A DNA stretch of 64,000 nucleotides from an uncultured Collinsella sp. (GTDB lineage: Bacteria > Actinomycetota > Coriobacteriia > Coriobacteriales > Coriobacteriaceae): assembly GCA_900542945.1 (NCBI GenBank), contig UQPI01000002.1, positions 1 through 64,000 of the forward strand. Direction: 5' to 3'. Positions 8,464 to 17,329 of this stretch are shown piece after piece. A model generated the notes under the pieces. That model had not been told where the DNA came from. It saw nothing but the letters and a program-made list of their open reading frames with translations, and did no database searches. The position numbers and the translations under genes are program-made. Position 1 is the first letter of the stretch. Each line of letters opens with the position of its first letter.

Positions 8464-9474
8464 ATGGATATCAACGCACGCAACATAGCAACGCCCGCCG
8501 CGGACGCGCCAACGACGCAGCCCGCCTCCGTCCCCGCGGCCGTCGTGGGGCGCTTTGCCCCGTCGCCATCGGGCCGCATGCACCTGGGCAACGTGTTCAG
8601 CTGTCTGTGCTCGTGGCTTTCGGCCCGCAGCCAGGGCGGCAGCATCATGCTGCGCATCGAGGATCTGGACGATCGCTGCAAGCGCCCGGAACTTGCCGCC
8701 CAGCTCATCGACGACCTGGCCTGGCTGGGACTGGAGTGGGACGAAGGCCCCTACTACCAGCACGATCGCCTGGATCTGTACGAGAACGCCTTGCGCCAGC
8801 TGCAAGACGCCGGCCTCACCTACCCCTGTTTTTGCACGCGCGCCGAACTCCACGCCGCGAGCGCGCCGCATGCCAGCGACGGCACGCCCATCTACCGCGG
8901 CGCCTGCAGAGGCCTTTCTGCCGAGGAGGTCGCCCGCCGCAGTGCCCTGCGCGCCCCGGCCACGCGCCTGCGCGTGCCCGCCGTCGACGACCTCGCAGAC
9001 GATGTGGTCGAATTCGTAGACCGCACGTACGGGGCCCAATGCGAGGCACTCGCCACCGAGTGCGGCGACTTTTTGGTGCGCCGCAGCGACGGCGTGTTTG
9101 CCTATCAGCTGGCCGTGGTGGTCGATGACGCCGCCATGGGTGTCACCGAGATCGTACGCGGATGCGATCTGCTGGGCTCCACGCCCCGCCAAATCTACCT
9201 ACAGCATCTGCTGGGACTGCCCACACCGCACTACGCGCACATTCCGCTGCTCATGTCGCCGGACGGCCGCCGCCTTTCCAAGCGCGATCGCGATCTGGAC
9301 CTGGGCGAGCTCCGCGCCCGCTTTGGCACACCCGAGGCACTGCTGGGCTGGCTCGCCGGGCAAACGGGCATCGCGCCGGACACCACGCCGCGCTCTGCCA
9401 AGCAGCTGGTGGAGCACTTTAGCTGGGACGTCATCCGCAAGCACAGGGAGAACATCACCGTAACGGCTGAGTAA
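8464..9474 (+). CDS. gluQ: glutamyl-Q tRNA(Asp) synthetase
   Basis: GluQ-RS (YadB) is a truncated glutamyl-tRNA synthetase paralogue. It activates glutamate and attaches it to the queuosine base at position 34 of tRNA-Asp. The catalytic core is intact: GRFAPSPSGRMHLGN (HIGH-like signature), RIEDLDDR, the zinc-site cysteines in YPCFCTRAEL and YRGACRG, DFLVRRSDGVFAYQLAVVVDD, and RLSKRD (KMSKS-like). It ends after the catalytic domain without an anticodon-binding domain, as expected. About 28 unrelated residues precede the core, so a later start is possible, but no better in-frame ATG is visible. Confidence 0.93.
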   Translation: MDINARNIATPAADAPTTQPASVPAAVVGRFAPSPSGRMHLGNVFSCLCSWLSARSQGGSIMLRIEDLDDRCKRPELAAQLIDDLAWLGLEWDEGPYYQHDRLDLYENALRQLQDAGLTYPCFCTRAELHAASAPHASDGTPIYRGACRGLSAEEVARRSALRAPATRLRVPAVDDLADDVVEFVDRTYGAQCEALATECGDFLVRRSDGVFAYQLAVVVDDAAMGVTEIVRGCDLLGSTPRQIYLQHLLGLPTPHYAHIPLLMSPDGRRLSKRDRDLDLGELRARFGTPEALLGWLAGQTGIAPDTTPRSAKQLVEHFSWDVIRKHRENITVTAE

Positions 9475-9489
9475 TCAGGCACCCCACCC

Positions 9490-10215
9490 CTACGCAACAT
9501 CCCAGGGCTGGAGTTCGTCGCCCAAGCGAACGATGCAGTCGTAGAGCACGGTGTGACGCTCGGCCGGGTTGGCGTCGCGATGAAAATGGCCGTAGTACCA
9601 GCGCTTGTAGTCCAAGCGATCTTCCAGTTCATCGAAAAATGCCGTAAGCCGATCGACATCGGGGTAATTCCAACCAGGTGCCGGATAGAGCGTGGGCGAG
9701 AGCATACGCGTGGAACAGGTGTGGGTGATCACGTAGTCGACCTTCCAGCCCACGCTATCGAGCTTTGCCCGCGCTTCCTCAAAGTTGCGCTCACTCGGCA
9801 GCTCATGCGGCCACCAGCTGGAATATGGCACGCGGTATTCCTTATCCACGCTCGTGGCGCCGCCCATGGTAAAAACCGTTGAGCCGTCGAGCTCAAAAAT
9901 CTCGCCACGCGTCAGGCGCCGTATGGGCGAGGTGTCCGACAGGCGCTGCGTCAGCCCACCGTGCCACAGCTCCATGGGGCGCTCCGTCCAATGGTCGAAG
10001 CGTTCGTGGTTGCCGTCGACGAACAGCACGGTATAGGGGCGCGACTCCAGCCAAGCGATGTCGGCACATTCCTCGGCAGAGAAATCCCACGGAAAGCCAA
10101 AGTCGCCAGCGATAATCAGATAGTCGTCGCTCGTCAGGCTATCCCCAAGATCCCAATCGCGCAGCTTTTGCATGTCGAGGCCGCCGTGAACATCGCCCGT
10201 CACATAGACCGTCAT
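9490..10215 (-). CDS. metallophosphoesterase (third of three)
   Basis: A calcineurin-like phosphoesterase of 241 residues with the metal-binding series intact: GDVHG at the N-terminus, AGDFG, DGNHERFD, a THTCS motif (histidine pair) and GHFH. The fold cleaves phosphomonoesters or diesters with two metal ions; the substrate is unknown. The ATG overlaps the stop of the upstream phosphoesterase by four bases (ATGA), so translation is likely coupled. It is clearly a paralogue of the gene at 10899-11615, sharing VTGDVHG, GHF/GHYHRD and the DxxERP motifs. Confidence 0.9.
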   Translation of the reverse strand: MTVYVTGDVHGGLDMQKLRDWDLGDSLTSDDYLIIAGDFGFPWDFSAEECADIAWLESRPYTVLFVDGNHERFDHWTERPMELWHGGLTQRLSDTSPIRRLTRGEIFELDGSTVFTMGGATSVDKEYRVPYSSWWPHELPSERNFEEARAKLDSVGWKVDYVITHTCSTRMLSPTLYPAPGWNYPDVDRLTAFFDELEDRLDYKRWYYGHFHRDANPAERHTVLYDCIVRLGDELQPWDVA

Positions 10216-10850
10216 CGGATCACCACTTCCCTCTTATAGGCTTCGAGATCGCGCTCGACCCGTTCATCGTCCGTGGCGTTGACCCACCACGGCCACTTAA
10301 CGCAACACACCGGCTCCTCGACCTGAGCAAACCACGACTTGAGCTCCTCTAGGCTCACCGGGGCATAGCCGTTGGCATCCACGCCCACGTCATAGCGCAG
10401 CAGTCCCTGCCTAAGGTTGAACTTGTTGTACGCGCCGCCGCAACTGTGGATATGCCCGTGCAAATGCCAGCCGCCGTGCGACATGCCCTGCCAATCGGCC
10501 ATGGGATAGTGGCTCAGCACGATTTTTTGACGGTCGATCTTGAGCACGCAAATGGGCGGCTCGACGATAAAAGCATCCGCCACCGCAGGCTGTGTCCAAT
10601 CTTTGTCGTGGTTGCCGGGCAGCAGATGGACGCGCTTGCATGCAATGCTTTTGCGCAGCTCGTAGGCATCTTGAACCGTCATCTTAAAGCTGAAGTCGCC
10701 CAAAATATAAAGCTCGTCGTCCACCGCGACCTTGCTATTAATGTTGGCGACCATGTCGTCGTTCATCTGCGCAGCGGTCGACCAAGGCCTATCGGCGAGT
10801 CGCAGCATGTTCTCGTGTCCAAAGTGGGTATCGCTGGTAAACCAGATCAT
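10212..10850 (-). CDS. metallophosphoesterase (second of three)
   Basis: A 212-residue phosphoesterase of a different subgroup from its neighbours. It starts MIWFTSDTHFGHENML and carries LGDFSF, LPGNHDKD, LSHYPMADW and LHGHIHSCGG. This order matches the small calcineurin-like hydrolases often found in phage and nucleic-acid repair settings. AGGAGG precedes the ATG. It overlaps the downstream phosphoesterase by four bases and follows the upstream one after 48 bases. The three form one operon; the shared substrate is not apparent. Confidence 0.9.
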   Translation of the reverse strand: MIWFTSDTHFGHENMLRLADRPWSTAAQMNDDMVANINSKVAVDDELYILGDFSFKMTVQDAYELRKSIACKRVHLLPGNHDKDWTQPAVADAFIVEPPICVLKIDRQKIVLSHYPMADWQGMSHGGWHLHGHIHSCGGAYNKFNLRQGLLRYDVGVDANGYAPVSLEELKSWFAQVEEPVCCVKWPWWVNATDDERVERDLEAYKREVVIR

Positions 10851-10898
10851 GGGGACCTCCTAACGTTCTTGCTCAAAATAGCCACTCGCCGTCTCATC

Positions 10899-11615
10899 CT
10901 ACCCATCGGTGCATCGCACCTCGATCGGCACGATATCTTGGTAGATAAGGCGATGTTTGTCATCGCGCCATTCATCGTCATGGTAATGGCCAAAGAACCA
11001 GGTGCGGTAGTCGAGCCGCCCATCGAGCTCGCCCAAAAAGGCCTGCAGCGAATCGTCGTAGAACTCGCGATTGCGCTCCATGCACAGCTCGTCCGCCAAA
11101 GCGATCGGCGCCTCGTGCGTCACAACGTAGTCGACCTTCCAGCCCACGCGGTCGAGCGAGGCGCGGCAACGGTTCATCTCGCGCTCGCTCGGCATCTCCT
11201 CGGGCCACCACGTCTTTCCCTCCCGGCGCCACTGTTTGTCATGGCTCGCGGCGCCGCCCATGGCAAGCACCGTGGTCCCCGCGATGTCGAACACCTCGCC
11301 GCGCATCAGGTGCAGTACGTGCGGGCGAGCCTCGTGAACGAGACCCCCATTCCACTCTCGTATTGGCAGCCCTGCCAGCAGATGATGGTTCTCGTGATTG
11401 CCGTCGACAAAACACGTGGTCCAGGGCTTGGACTCAAACCAGTCGAGCCAATATTTGTCGGTGTTCGAGCCGCTCCATATAAAGCCAAAGTCGCCGGCAA
11501 CGATCACCACGTCATCGCGTGCCAGTGTTCGGCCCAATGGCCAAACACGCGACGAAAAGCGGCTCGCCCCGTACTCGGCAACACCGTGAACGTCTCCTGT
11601 AACGAAAATGGACAT
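10899..11615 (-). CDS. metallophosphoesterase (first of three)
   Basis: A 238-residue calcineurin-like phosphoesterase starting MSIFVTGDVHG, with AGDFGFIW, DGNHENHH, VTHEAP and FGHYHDDE. The open frame continues to 11690, but the ATG at 11615 has GGAGGTG seven bases upstream and begins the fold directly. It resembles the gene at 9490-10215 along its whole length, so the operon seems to contain a duplication with a different phosphoesterase between the copies. Confidence 0.9.
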   Translation of the reverse strand: MSIFVTGDVHGVAEYGASRFSSRVWPLGRTLARDDVVIVAGDFGFIWSGSNTDKYWLDWFESKPWTTCFVDGNHENHHLLAGLPIREWNGGLVHEARPHVLHLMRGEVFDIAGTTVLAMGGAASHDKQWRREGKTWWPEEMPSEREMNRCRASLDRVGWKVDYVVTHEAPIALADELCMERNREFYDDSLQAFLGELDGRLDYRTWFFGHYHDDEWRDDKHRLIYQDIVPIEVRCTDG

Positions 11616-11700
11616 CAAACAACACCTCCATGCCGTGCGGCTCTGGACAAATCGATAACAGAAATTGCAGGCCGGCCCCGGCATCTGCATCCCTTAGGGC

Positions 11701-11940
11701 TTACCCTTCGTTCTTCCATCCAAACGGGTCAAGCACCCAAAAAATCAAATCGAGCACGCCGCCGGTCATCATGGCACCGGCAAGGGCCATGCAAACGTGC
11801 AGAAAACTGGCACTTCGAAGCACGTCGAACGGGCCCAGGACGGCCAGCAGCGCGACTGCTGCACCGACCAGGCACAGCACAAGGCACGGCCCTGCGTCCT
11901 TAACGCATTTCTTTGCAAGATGCTTGGTGTTGTCACTCAT
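11701..11940 (-). CDS. small two-helix membrane protein
   Basis: A 79-residue protein with two membrane segments (about residues 19-37, CLVLCLVGAAVALLAVLG, and 45-68, FLHVCMALAGAMMTGGVLDLIFWV), a basic N-terminus (KHLAKKC) and a charged tail (WKNEG). No family is recognised. It precedes the phosphoesterase operon by 85 bases on the same strand and may be its first gene. Confidence 0.65.
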   Translation of the reverse strand: MSDNTKHLAKKCVKDAGPCLVLCLVGAAVALLAVLGPFDVLRSASFLHVCMALAGAMMTGGVLDLIFWVLDPFGWKNEG

Positions 11941-12036
11941 CGATTTCGAACTCCTTAGAGGGTCGTTGTTCGGGCGTATGCCGCCGCGGCGGAGCAGGGC
12001 GGCAGGTTAAGTGTCGCATGTCGTTCGGACACGCAT

Positions 12037-12082
12037 TAGTTACCCTACAAATAATTGCATTTGATAGAATGTAGGGTAACTA
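12037..12082 (+). promoter_or_regulatory. palindromic operator over the promoter of the NTase cassette
   Basis: A perfect 13-bp inverted repeat, TAGTTACCCTACA (12037-12049) and TGTAGGGTAACTA (12070-12082), flanks a 20-base spacer. A -10-like TAGAAT (12065-12070) overlaps the right arm, and the first gene starts 18 bases further on. This position suits an autorepressor site. Confidence 0.6.
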
Positions 12083-12099
12083 CTCAGAAAGGAGGCGCC

Positions 12100-12411
12100 A
12101 TGTCCGTCTTAGAAGATGTCCTCGAAGAGGAGTACGCACGCTCAAGCCGCCTCTTGGAGCTCATGGAGCAGGAAATCGGCCTCCTTCCAAAAGGCAGCAT
12201 TCGCATGCGAAACATAAAGGGCCACGAATACTGCTATCTCAACTATCGAGTCGGCGACAAGGTCAAAAGTGACTATGTCCCTGCTGCAGAGGTTGATGAT
12301 CTGCGAGCCAAAATCGAACGTCGAAGGGCTCTTGCGGCCGCCATCAGAGAACAGAAGCAATCTCAAAAGCAAATCGTACGTGCGCTGGGAAGGGTGCCAA
12401 ATGTTGACTGA
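12100..12411 (+). CDS. small partner protein of nucleotidyltransferase, DUF6788-like
   Basis: A 103-residue charged protein. An N-terminal helix (VLEDVLEEEYARSSRLLELMEQEIGLLP) leads to a strand pair with KGSIRMRNIKGHEYCYLNYRVGDKVKSDYV. A C-terminal coiled helix follows (DDLRAKIERRRALAAAIREQKQSQ). The middle matches the pattern of DUF6788-type proteins, an assignment from memory. AGGAGG lies six bases before the ATG at 12100; an upstream in-frame start at 12055 lacks a site. The last 11 bases overlap the next gene. It may act as the antitoxin or substrate adaptor of the nucleotidyltransferase. Confidence 0.75.
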   Translation: MSVLEDVLEEEYARSSRLLELMEQEIGLLPKGSIRMRNIKGHEYCYLNYRVGDKVKSDYVPAAEVDDLRAKIERRRALAAAIREQKQSQKQIVRALGRVPNVD

Positions 12412-13063
12412 GCAGCAACAAGCTTTCTTAAAAGTACTTGACTTGGTCAAGGAGGCAGGGTGCATAGACCACGTTATCCTCATCGGGTCCTGGGCGGAGT
12501 TTGCCTACAGAGAAGCCGAAGTACTTCCGGGCTTTTACCCAAATATCAAAACAATGGATGTCGACTTCCTTGTTCGAAACCTACGACGCCCCAGCCCGGC
12601 GGCGCGCCTGAGCGCTCTCGCAAAAGAACGAGGCTTTTTTGTCGAATCCGACCGCATGACCGGAACAACAAAGTTGCTGGACATCACCGGCCTTGAAGTT
12701 GAATTCCTCATCAGAAAAATGGGCGCTGGAAAAGAACCTGCTCTCAAGACGAATATCGGGGTGACAGCCCAAGCGCTATGGCACATGGACATCATCCTGA
12801 AAAACACCATCGACGTTCGCTGTTTGAGCCACGTTGTGACCGTTCCGACCCCCGAGGCCTATGCGGTCCACAAGATGATAATCAATGGCGAGCGTGGCAA
12901 AAAGGCCGAAAAGGACGCCCATGCCGTGGAAAACATGTTTCCGCTGCTAGACGAGGAAAAGCTCAATGCAGTATTCAGCTCGCTAACAAATAAAGAGAAA
13001 GCAAGGGTCCGTGCGTTTGCAGAAACCCATGGCGTTGCGGAGCACATCTTGGGAATCACCTAG
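12401..13063 (+). CDS. nucleotidyltransferase, GSU2403-like (NTP_transf_8)
   Basis: A 220-residue pol-beta-fold nucleotidyltransferase. The signature is complete: Gly29-Ser30 (LIGSW) and the metal-binding pair Asp53/Asp55 (TMDVDFLV), with a third acidic position in TGLEVEFLI. The C-terminal half has PTPEAYAVHKMIINGERGKKAEKDAHAVENM, which fits the P-x-A-x-x-HK-K-KD pattern of the GSU2403 family. Related enzymes act as toxins or abortive-infection proteins by modifying tRNA or protein. The ATG lies inside the preceding frame, so the two are translationally coupled under the palindromic promoter at 12037-12082. Confidence 0.8.
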   Translation: MLTEQQQAFLKVLDLVKEAGCIDHVILIGSWAEFAYREAEVLPGFYPNIKTMDVDFLVRNLRRPSPAARLSALAKERGFFVESDRMTGTTKLLDITGLEVEFLIRKMGAGKEPALKTNIGVTAQALWHMDIILKNTIDVRCLSHVVTVPTPEAYAVHKMIINGERGKKAEKDAHAVENMFPLLDEEKLNAVFSSLTNKEKARVRAFAETHGVAEHILGIT

Positions 13064-13191
13064 GCCCCTGGTGGGCAGCATGTTGGGCAGGGTGTCTTGC
13101 CTCGTTTGAGTGCGGTCGCTAATGGCACGCTGGTTCTAATGGCGTTTTGAGGAAGGCTTTTGCACCCCGCACGGTGGTAAATCTTGCCGTT

Positions 13192-13413
13192 CTAGGTGAC
13201 GGTTACCTTGACCTTTAAGGCATCCACGCTGCGAGGCTCGATGGGCGCGGCTACCTCTCGAGGAGACAGTGCCGTTTTCCAAGGCTTGCCTCTCGAAAAA
13301 CCAGAATCGCGGTATCGATTAATGTAGCCGTCAAAGCACCCATCGAACAGCAACCCCGTTGCCAGGCCCGCCATGAATCCGCAGGCGATCGCGGCCTCTC
13401 CTCTAATTTGCAT
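13192..13413 (-). CDS. small hypothetical protein, 73 aa
   Basis: The product begins MQIRGEAAIACGFMAGLATGLLFDGCFDGYINRY, with a Gly/Ala-rich hydrophobic stretch that could be a single membrane helix, and ends with a polar segment. The frame is open to 13488, but AGGAGGG lies directly before the ATG at 13413. It follows the CAP-domain gene and its terminator. No family is recognised. Confidence 0.5.
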   Translation of the reverse strand: MQIRGEAAIACGFMAGLATGLLFDGCFDGYINRYRDSGFSRGKPWKTALSPREVAAPIEPRSVDALKVKVTVT

Positions 13414-13437
13414 ATATCCCTCCTTAATCAATCTTGA

Positions 13438-13486
13438 AGAAAAAGACGGCGCGCGCCGCAGAGCCCATGCCCCTGCGGTGCGCGCC
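13438..13486 (-). terminator. intrinsic terminator of the CAP-domain surface protein gene
   Basis: A 14-bp GC-rich stem with one mismatch (13448-13461 with 13473-13486) is followed, in the leftward direction, by GTCTTTTTC. It lies 24 bases after the stop of the gene at 13510-16863. Confidence 0.8.
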
Positions 13487-13509
13487 AAAAACAGCGCGCT
13501 TCCCTGTCC

Positions 13510-16500
13510 CTAACGGATCAGCTGGCGGCGCTTATCGGACAGGAATACGCCGGCGGCCACCAGGACCGTGCCGCCGATCACGAAGGTCTCACCCAGCAGC
13601 TCGGACGCATCGCCCGTGGCGGGCATCGCCGTCTGCCAAGTCGTGGCCTCGGTCTTTGCCTCCGCATGCTTGGCCTGGTACGTCACTTGCGTGACGGGCT
13701 GGGTCTGCTCGCCGTTTCCGCGGTCGGCGGCCTCTTGGCGAGCGATCTCGGCGTTAAGCTCGGCAATAGCCTGGTCGAGCTCGACCTTGGCGGCGGTGTA
13801 GTTGGCGAGCGCCTCCAAGTATGCCGGCGCCACGGCATCCGCCGCAGCCACGGCGTCATCGAGTTCGGCCTTGGCGGTCGCGGCGCGCTCGGCGGCATTG
13901 TGAGCTGCAGCGATCTTGGCGTTGAGCGCCTCGTCCGCATCGTCAGTGCTGCCGTTGGCGATGGCTTCGGCAAGATTGATCCTGCGCAGGCGGGTGACCG
14001 CGGCGGCAGAGGCATCGCGGGCGGCGGCCGCATCCGTCACGGCATCGTCAGCCTCCACCAAGTCGTACTCGGCATCGCTCACGGCCATCTCCGCAGCATC
14101 AAGCGCAGCATCGGCAGCGAGCTTGTCCTCAGTAGCCCTGGAAAGTGCTGCAGCAGCATTCTTAAGCTGGGAGGCACGCGCGGCAGCTGCATCAGACTTT
14201 GCCTGAGCCGTTGTCACGGCAGCGCCAGCATCGCTCGCAGCCTGCTGGGCCATATCGAGCTCCGCCTGAGCGCCAGCAGCATCGATGGCTGCCTGATCGG
14301 CATCGCCTTGGGCGACAGCAAGTTCAGCCTCCGCCTCACGCTGATTGGCACGTGCGTCTTCGAGCGTAGACGATGCCGCATCAAACGCACGCTGAGCAGC
14401 AGCGATATCGGCCGAATACGCCGCCAGCTCATCCTGGGCCGCGGCAAGTGCATCCTGCTTGTCGCCGACACCGACACGAGCGGCATCCAGTGCGCGCTTG
14501 GCAGCAGCCACCTTGCCCTTGGCAATGTCGAGCTCGCCAGACTTGGCGGCCACGGCGTCCTGAGCCGCCGCAACTGCGGCGTTGGCAGCGCTCAAATCGG
14601 TGCGGGCATCGCTGGCAGCACGCGCGGCGACGTCAGCTGCAGCCTGCTTTTGCTCCACAGAAGCCTGAGCCTCCGAGACCTTGGCAGTCGCGACATCAAC
14701 GTCAGCGACAGCGCGCTCAACCTGAGCTTGCTTTGCCGCAACGGTCTGCGATGCTGCGTCCACCTTGTTGCCGGCATCGTCGGCAACGCCCTGCGCCGTA
14801 GCAAGCTCCTTGCGTGCCGTGTCAACGCCCTGCTCGGGATTTGCCAGAGAGTCGCACCACGCGTTCAGCGCAGCCTCATACTCAGTAACCGTCATCGGAT
14901 TGACGTTGTACGGCTCGTACCATTGACCAGAATATGCGAATGTCTGCGCTTGCGTGCTGTACCCGTTGATCGTTCCACGCGTGCAAACGCCCATGCCCGT
15001 CACGGTGTAGTTGGGATCGATTACGTTGATGTAATGGCCGACTGAGCGAATTAACCCACCATGCTTCGCAGCGTAGTTATCAATCTCGGAGCTATGCACC
15101 GTATAGAAATCGTAAGCGGCCTTTCCCGTAAGGCCCGTCGCGCCCAGCGAGGCTGCGGCAGCGTCAAAGACGGCCTTCTCCTGATCGACCCACTGCTTAA
15201 ACGGATTGCTTCCGTAGTTCCATGCCACGTTTTCGCCCACTTCGAACTGCCTGGCGTGGTCGATCTTAGTGTCGGAGAAGTTCGCATCGGCAATGGCAGT
15301 CGCCATCATGGCATACGTCACCTTGAGCTCACCCAGGCCAACGCTCGCGCGATACTCGTTGCACGCCTTGAGCCACACGACCGCCTGCTTCATGTTGGCC
15401 AGGCTCGTCGCATCGGCCTCCTCGCCCACCTTGTTGTAGCTAGCGAGTTTGCAGTTGAGGATGATATCCGCCGCGTCGTTGGCGCCCACGCTCTTAAAGA
15501 ACGCGATAGCACCCTGGCGGTAGTTCTCCGCCGATGCATTCGCCGTTGCCTGAGCGGCATCGAGCTTGGCCTGGGCCTGAGCCACAGCCTGGTCGGCCTG
15601 CTGCTTTTGAGCCGTCGCCTGATCGAGCGCCTTGTCAGCAACTTCCTTCTCGTCTTTGGCTGCCGAGAGTTTGGCCTGAGCATCGGCCAGCTCCGTAAGC
15701 GCAGAGGCATGATCGGTCTTGGCCTGGTCAAGAGCGGCATCTGCCGCAGCCTTGGCGACAACAGCGACATCCAGCTTGGACTGAGCATCGGTAGCAGCCT
15801 GTTGCTGGTCGGCAACTGTCTGCTGGGCAGTCCGCACCTCGCCCTGGGCAGCGGCAGCGTCCTGCTCGGCGGCAGCAAGCTCACCCTCGCGCTGCGACTG
15901 CGCGGCCTTGGCGGCGGTCAGGGCTTCGGACGCAGCGACCACCTTTGCCTTGGCGGCCTCGTACTCCGGGCCCGCAGCGCCCTGCTCGGCTCGGTCCAGA
16001 TCGGCCTTGGCCGCGTCATAGCTCGCCTGCGCGGCATCCACGTCCGCATCTGCCGCGGCCTTTGCCTGCTGAGCTGCCGAAAGCTTGCCCTGCGCGTTCT
16101 GCTGCTTGGCAGAGGCGACAGCGACAGCGGCCTGGGCATCCGAGAGCTTGGCCTGCGCATCGGCGGCCTGCTGCTTTGCCTGCTCCAGGTCGCTTGCTGC
16201 CTGCTCTGCAGCAGCCTGGGCAGCGGCTACGGCCTCGGGCGTGGCATCGGATGCAGCAGCCCGTGCAGCTTCGAGAGCAGACTGGGCATCGCGGGATGCC
16301 TTCTGGGCGGTAGCCAGGGCTTCGTCCTTGTCCGTCAGATTCTTCTTGGCGGCATCAAGCGCAGCCTGAGCATCCTCGAGCGCCTTGACATCCAGATCGG
16401 CCTTGTCCTGTGCAGTGCCCATCTGCTTTTCCAGCTCTGCCGAGGCAGCAGAAGCCGCACTATCGCTCGCACCGCGGGCTTCGTCATAGGCGCCCTGCGC

Positions 16501-16863
16501 CTGCTGCTGGTTGGCGGCAGCGGCATCGTAGGGAACGGCAGCCGTTTCCAGATCGGCCTTGGCGGCAGCAGCCTTGGCGCGTGCCGCATCAACCGCAGCC
16601 TGCAGGTCGGCGACCTTCTGAGCCGCAGATACAGCACCCGCGCTAGCACCGGCGGCCGCAGCACTCGTCAACGGCGACATCACCGCAGCCGTTGCACCTG
16701 CAGCGCCAATGCTATCCGCATCCTGCGCCGCAGCGGCCAAGGGCGACAGCAACGATCCGCCTGTCATGGCAATCGTCGCCGCAGCAACCGTCGCTACGCG
16801 TCCAGCCGCCTTGGCCCTACCCAAAGCCTTGCCGTTCATGTCCTTGTACATGTTGTTGCTCAT
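13510..16863 (-). CDS. LPXTG-like cell-wall surface protein: coiled coils with central CAP domain
   Basis: A 1117-residue exported protein. The N-terminal signal region (KALGRAKAAGRVATVAAATIA) is followed by about 380 residues of Ala/Asp/Gln/Lys-rich heptad coiled coil. A CAP/SCP-like domain spans about residues 448-660 (WLKACNEYRASVGLGELK, HARQFEVGENVAWNYG, VGHYINVIDPNYTVTGMG). A second coiled coil of about 400 residues follows. The C-terminus has a sorting signal: MPATGD at about 1079, a hydrophobic stretch (FVIGGTVLVAAGVFL) and DKRRQLIR, so a sortase should anchor it to the wall. GGAAGGA precedes the ATG at 16863. It probably projects the CAP domain on a rod. Its ligand is unknown. Confidence 0.88.
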   Translation of the reverse strand: MSNNMYKDMNGKALGRAKAAGRVATVAAATIAMTGGSLLSPLAAAAQDADSIGAAGATAAVMSPLTSAAAAGASAGAVSAAQKVADLQAAVDAARAKAAAAKADLETAAVPYDAAAANQQQAQGAYDEARGASDSAASAASAELEKQMGTAQDKADLDVKALEDAQAALDAAKKNLTDKDEALATAQKASRDAQSALEAARAAASDATPEAVAAAQAAAEQAASDLEQAKQQAADAQAKLSDAQAAVAVASAKQQNAQGKLSAAQQAKAAADADVDAAQASYDAAKADLDRAEQGAAGPEYEAAKAKVVAASEALTAAKAAQSQREGELAAAEQDAAAAQGEVRTAQQTVADQQQAATDAQSKLDVAVVAKAAADAALDQAKTDHASALTELADAQAKLSAAKDEKEVADKALDQATAQKQQADQAVAQAQAKLDAAQATANASAENYRQGAIAFFKSVGANDAADIILNCKLASYNKVGEEADATSLANMKQAVVWLKACNEYRASVGLGELKVTYAMMATAIADANFSDTKIDHARQFEVGENVAWNYGSNPFKQWVDQEKAVFDAAAASLGATGLTGKAAYDFYTVHSSEIDNYAAKHGGLIRSVGHYINVIDPNYTVTGMGVCTRGTINGYSTQAQTFAYSGQWYEPYNVNPMTVTEYEAALNAWCDSLANPEQGVDTARKELATAQGVADDAGNKVDAASQTVAAKQAQVERAVADVDVATAKVSEAQASVEQKQAAADVAARAASDARTDLSAANAAVAAAQDAVAAKSGELDIAKGKVAAAKRALDAARVGVGDKQDALAAAQDELAAYSADIAAAQRAFDAASSTLEDARANQREAEAELAVAQGDADQAAIDAAGAQAELDMAQQAASDAGAAVTTAQAKSDAAAARASQLKNAAAALSRATEDKLAADAALDAAEMAVSDAEYDLVEADDAVTDAAAARDASAAAVTRLRRINLAEAIANGSTDDADEALNAKIAAAHNAAERAATAKAELDDAVAAADAVAPAYLEALANYTAAKVELDQAIAELNAEIARQEAADRGNGEQTQPVTQVTYQAKHAEAKTEATTWQTAMPATGDASELLGETFVIGGTVLVAAGVFLSDKRRQLIR

Positions 16864-16985
16864 TGCCGATTCCTTCCCACGGTGAGCCGTTGTTTGACAC
16901 AGACAGTCGATCCAACTTGCCCCGCTAAAAAGAGGTAATAACGGGGTAATTAAATTGAGGGGTTGAGAGCGCGGGAGGCCTAGCA

Positions 16986-17180
16986 CTACCAAATGCCAAG
17001 TTCCCGTTCGCATTCGCGCTCAATGTCCTTCTGATACTCAAGTTCCTCGCCGCTAAGCATCGAATCGCTCCATTCGTTCCAGAAGTTCTGAACCTTAGAG
17101 CTGAAACAGCAAACGCGGATATGCTTGAAATCAATTGACTCGATATTGTCGTTGTAAAAGAGGGGGTTGCTGGTATTCAC
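16986..17180 (-). CDS. doubtful small ORF or gene remnant
   Basis: A 64-codon frame with a non-repetitive, plausible protein composition (FKHIRVCCFSSKVQNFWNEW), but only a GTG start and no ribosome-binding site. The local sequence is A+T-rich. It may be the end of a decayed gene. The rest of the gap 16864-17329 holds only a GGTCTC/GAGACC mini-hairpin at 17221-17236. Confidence 0.25.
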   Translation of the reverse strand: MNTSNPLFYNDNIESIDFKHIRVCCFSSKVQNFWNEWSDSMLSGEELEYQKDIERECERELGIW

Positions 17181-17329
17181 GCTACTTGTCCAATCAACAT
17201 AATCTCAACTTGCAATGCTTGGTCTCCTCTGAGACCCCATCTCAAACGCTATGACTGCAGTATATGTACTTCTTCCGTACTATGCAAGAACATTTTTATT
17301 TTTCTAACGCATATAACGAATCTGTCTCT

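Noticed and set aside
7960..9192. N-terminal extension of the DUF2207 gene up to 9192
   Set aside because: It would run through gluQ on the other strand and place about 410 non-homologous residues before a clear signal peptide. The ATG at 7959 has a good ribosome-binding site.
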